In this document: positions 63,296 through 64,000 of the stretch, one piece after another
How the letters are laid out: each line of letters begins with the position of its first letter
How positions within the stretch are numbered: position 1 is the stretch's first letter
DNA from: CAWJHE01 sp963842455
GTDB lineage: Bacteria > Chloroflexota > Anaerolineae > Anaerolineales > UBA4823
Assembly (NCBI GenBank): GCA_963842455.1
Contig: CAWJHE010000013.1
Span: 1 to 64,000 of the forward strand
Length of the DNA stretch: 64,000 bases
Reading direction: 5' to 3'
The notes under the pieces: model-generated
What the model was told of the DNA's origin: nothing
Seen by the model: only the letters and a program-made list of their open reading frames with translations
Databases searched by the model: none
Translations under genes and position numbers: made by a program

Positions 63296-64000
63296 CTATC
63301 CAAGATGATAACCGTCTCGTCCATTTTCCTTGACATAATATAAAGCCTGGTCCGATTTTTTGATCAGGGTATGCAAATCAGAGCCATCATCTGGGTACAT
63401 AGCTACTCCCAGACTAGCTGTCACCGAAACATCTGAGCCGTTAATGGTTAACGGGTTTCTACAGCTTTCGATGACCTTTTGGGCTATTTTGAGAGCATCA
63501 TCTCGCTGGTGTATATCACAAACCAAAATCAAGAATTCATCTCCCCCGAAACGGGCAACCGTATCTGATTTTCTCAATGAAGCGACTAACAAATTGCCCG
63601 TTTCGATCAATACGCTGTCACCGACCAAATGTCCATACTGGTCATTAATGGTCTTCAAATTATCCAGGTCCAGGGACATGACCGCTAGACGTCTTTGTTT
63701 GCGCTGTGCGCTTGCCAGAGCAATTTCAAAGCGATCATAAAACAATGATCGGTTCGGTAGTTTGGTCAGTGGATCATGGGTTGCCAATTCATGTAATTGC
63801 TGCTTAATCTCGCTAATTTCGGTGATATCGCTAAAACTGGAGAGGATGATTTCCTCGCCATTAATATCAATCATATCAGCAGAAAATAGACCGGTTAACA
63901 GCTTGCCGGCCCGGTTACGCAATTGAATTTCCAGACCCTGCGCTTCGCCTGCCGCTACTTTTTTAAATAGCTTCAATCGGTCTTCTTCCTGATCCCAAAG
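63296..64000 (-). CDS. PAS-GGDEF diguanylate cyclase, C-terminal part (cut by window edge)
   Basis: The reading frame is open through the right edge, so only ~234 C-terminal residues are seen. A PAS/PAC end (LEIQLRNRAGKLLTGLFSAD, then SSFSDITEI) leads to a complete GGDEF domain: THDPLTKLPNRSLFYDR, then RFGGDEFLIL as the active site, and GVAMYPDDG. The intact GGDEF motif predicts cyclic di-GMP synthesis. The RxxD inhibitory site is not obvious at the usual spot (five residues before GGDEF reads RKSD, which fits RxxD with S in place, so feedback inhibition is possible). Sensor domains lie beyond the window. Confidence 0.9.
   Translation of the reverse strand, partial: LWDQEEDRLKLFKKVAAGEAQGLEIQLRNRAGKLLTGLFSADMIDINGEEIILSSFSDITEISEIKQQLHELATHDPLTKLPNRSLFYDRFEIALASAQRKQRRLAVMSLDLDNLKTINDQYGHLVGDSVLIETGNLLVASLRKSDTVARFGGDEFLILVCDIHQRDDALKIAQKVIESCRNPLTINGSDVSVTASLGVAMYPDDGSDLHTLIKKSDQALYYVKENGRDGYHLG

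Overview
The window looks like a chromosomal piece of a Chloroflexota bacterium of the Anaerolineae type. This is an inference from gene content: several very large MalT-like LuxR regulators, many DUF4386 membrane proteins, DUF333 lipoproteins, zinc-free MDR quinone oxidoreductases, and peptide and sugar ABC transporters with lipoprotein binding proteins. No rRNA, intact tRNA or CRISPR array was seen, so the placement is not proven.

Left third (1-19.7 kb, almost all on the minus strand): three related but shuffled modules. Each holds some of the following: a ~90-residue soluble protein, DUF4386 proteins, small four-helix membrane proteins, a zinc-free quinone oxidoreductase, a tiny membrane protein and a DUF333 lipoprotein. 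Two intact STAND/LuxR regulators (5900-8689 and 17025-19730) and the 3' stump of a third (5002-5103) lie among them. Repeated promoter/operator-like sequences sit directly in front of the modules. One pair (4884-4921 and 5791-5828) belongs with the first regulator and the stump. Another pair (11537-11597 and 16923-16995) carries 12-bp tandem repeats and a shared -10-like box. Decayed genes, a tRNA 3'-end remnant and a truncated CPBP gene point to repeated duplication and recombination here.

Middle (20.0-31.2 kb): a peptide-type ABC operon (two permeases, two ATPases, binding lipoprotein) on the minus strand, divergent from a YesM/YesN-like two-component system, a TrzA/AtzA-type amidohydrolase and a UPF0158 protein. 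Next (31.7-34.7 kb) comes a tightly coupled SDR / phytoene-desaturase-like FAD oxidoreductase / small membrane protein set.

34.8-51.7 kb: a beta-glucan utilisation region. It has a soluble sugar-sensor hybrid kinase with an AraC output, a free-standing LacI DNA-binding domain, a sugar ABC importer without its ATPase, two GH16 beta-glucanases (one a lipoprotein, one without a signal peptide) and a ~1150-residue GH94-clan phosphorylase-like protein. A PadR / EF-Ts-paralogue / GH3 beta-glucosidase operon follows, bracketed by two copies of an intergenic repeat. The likely logic is that surface GH16 cuts the glucan, the ABC system imports oligomers, and cytoplasmic GH16, the phosphorylase and GH3 finish the job.

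51.9-64.0 kb: two methyltransferases, a NarL-type two-component system, a receiver-only protein, several membrane proteins, a putative HExxH metalloprotease, an SDR, two orphan peptide-ABC permeases and the end of a PAS-GGDEF protein.

About fifteen genes are each split between two reading frames, and nearly every split is a net +1 shift. This pattern suggests insertion errors in the assembly more than true decay. Such genes are annotated over their full span with the break point given.
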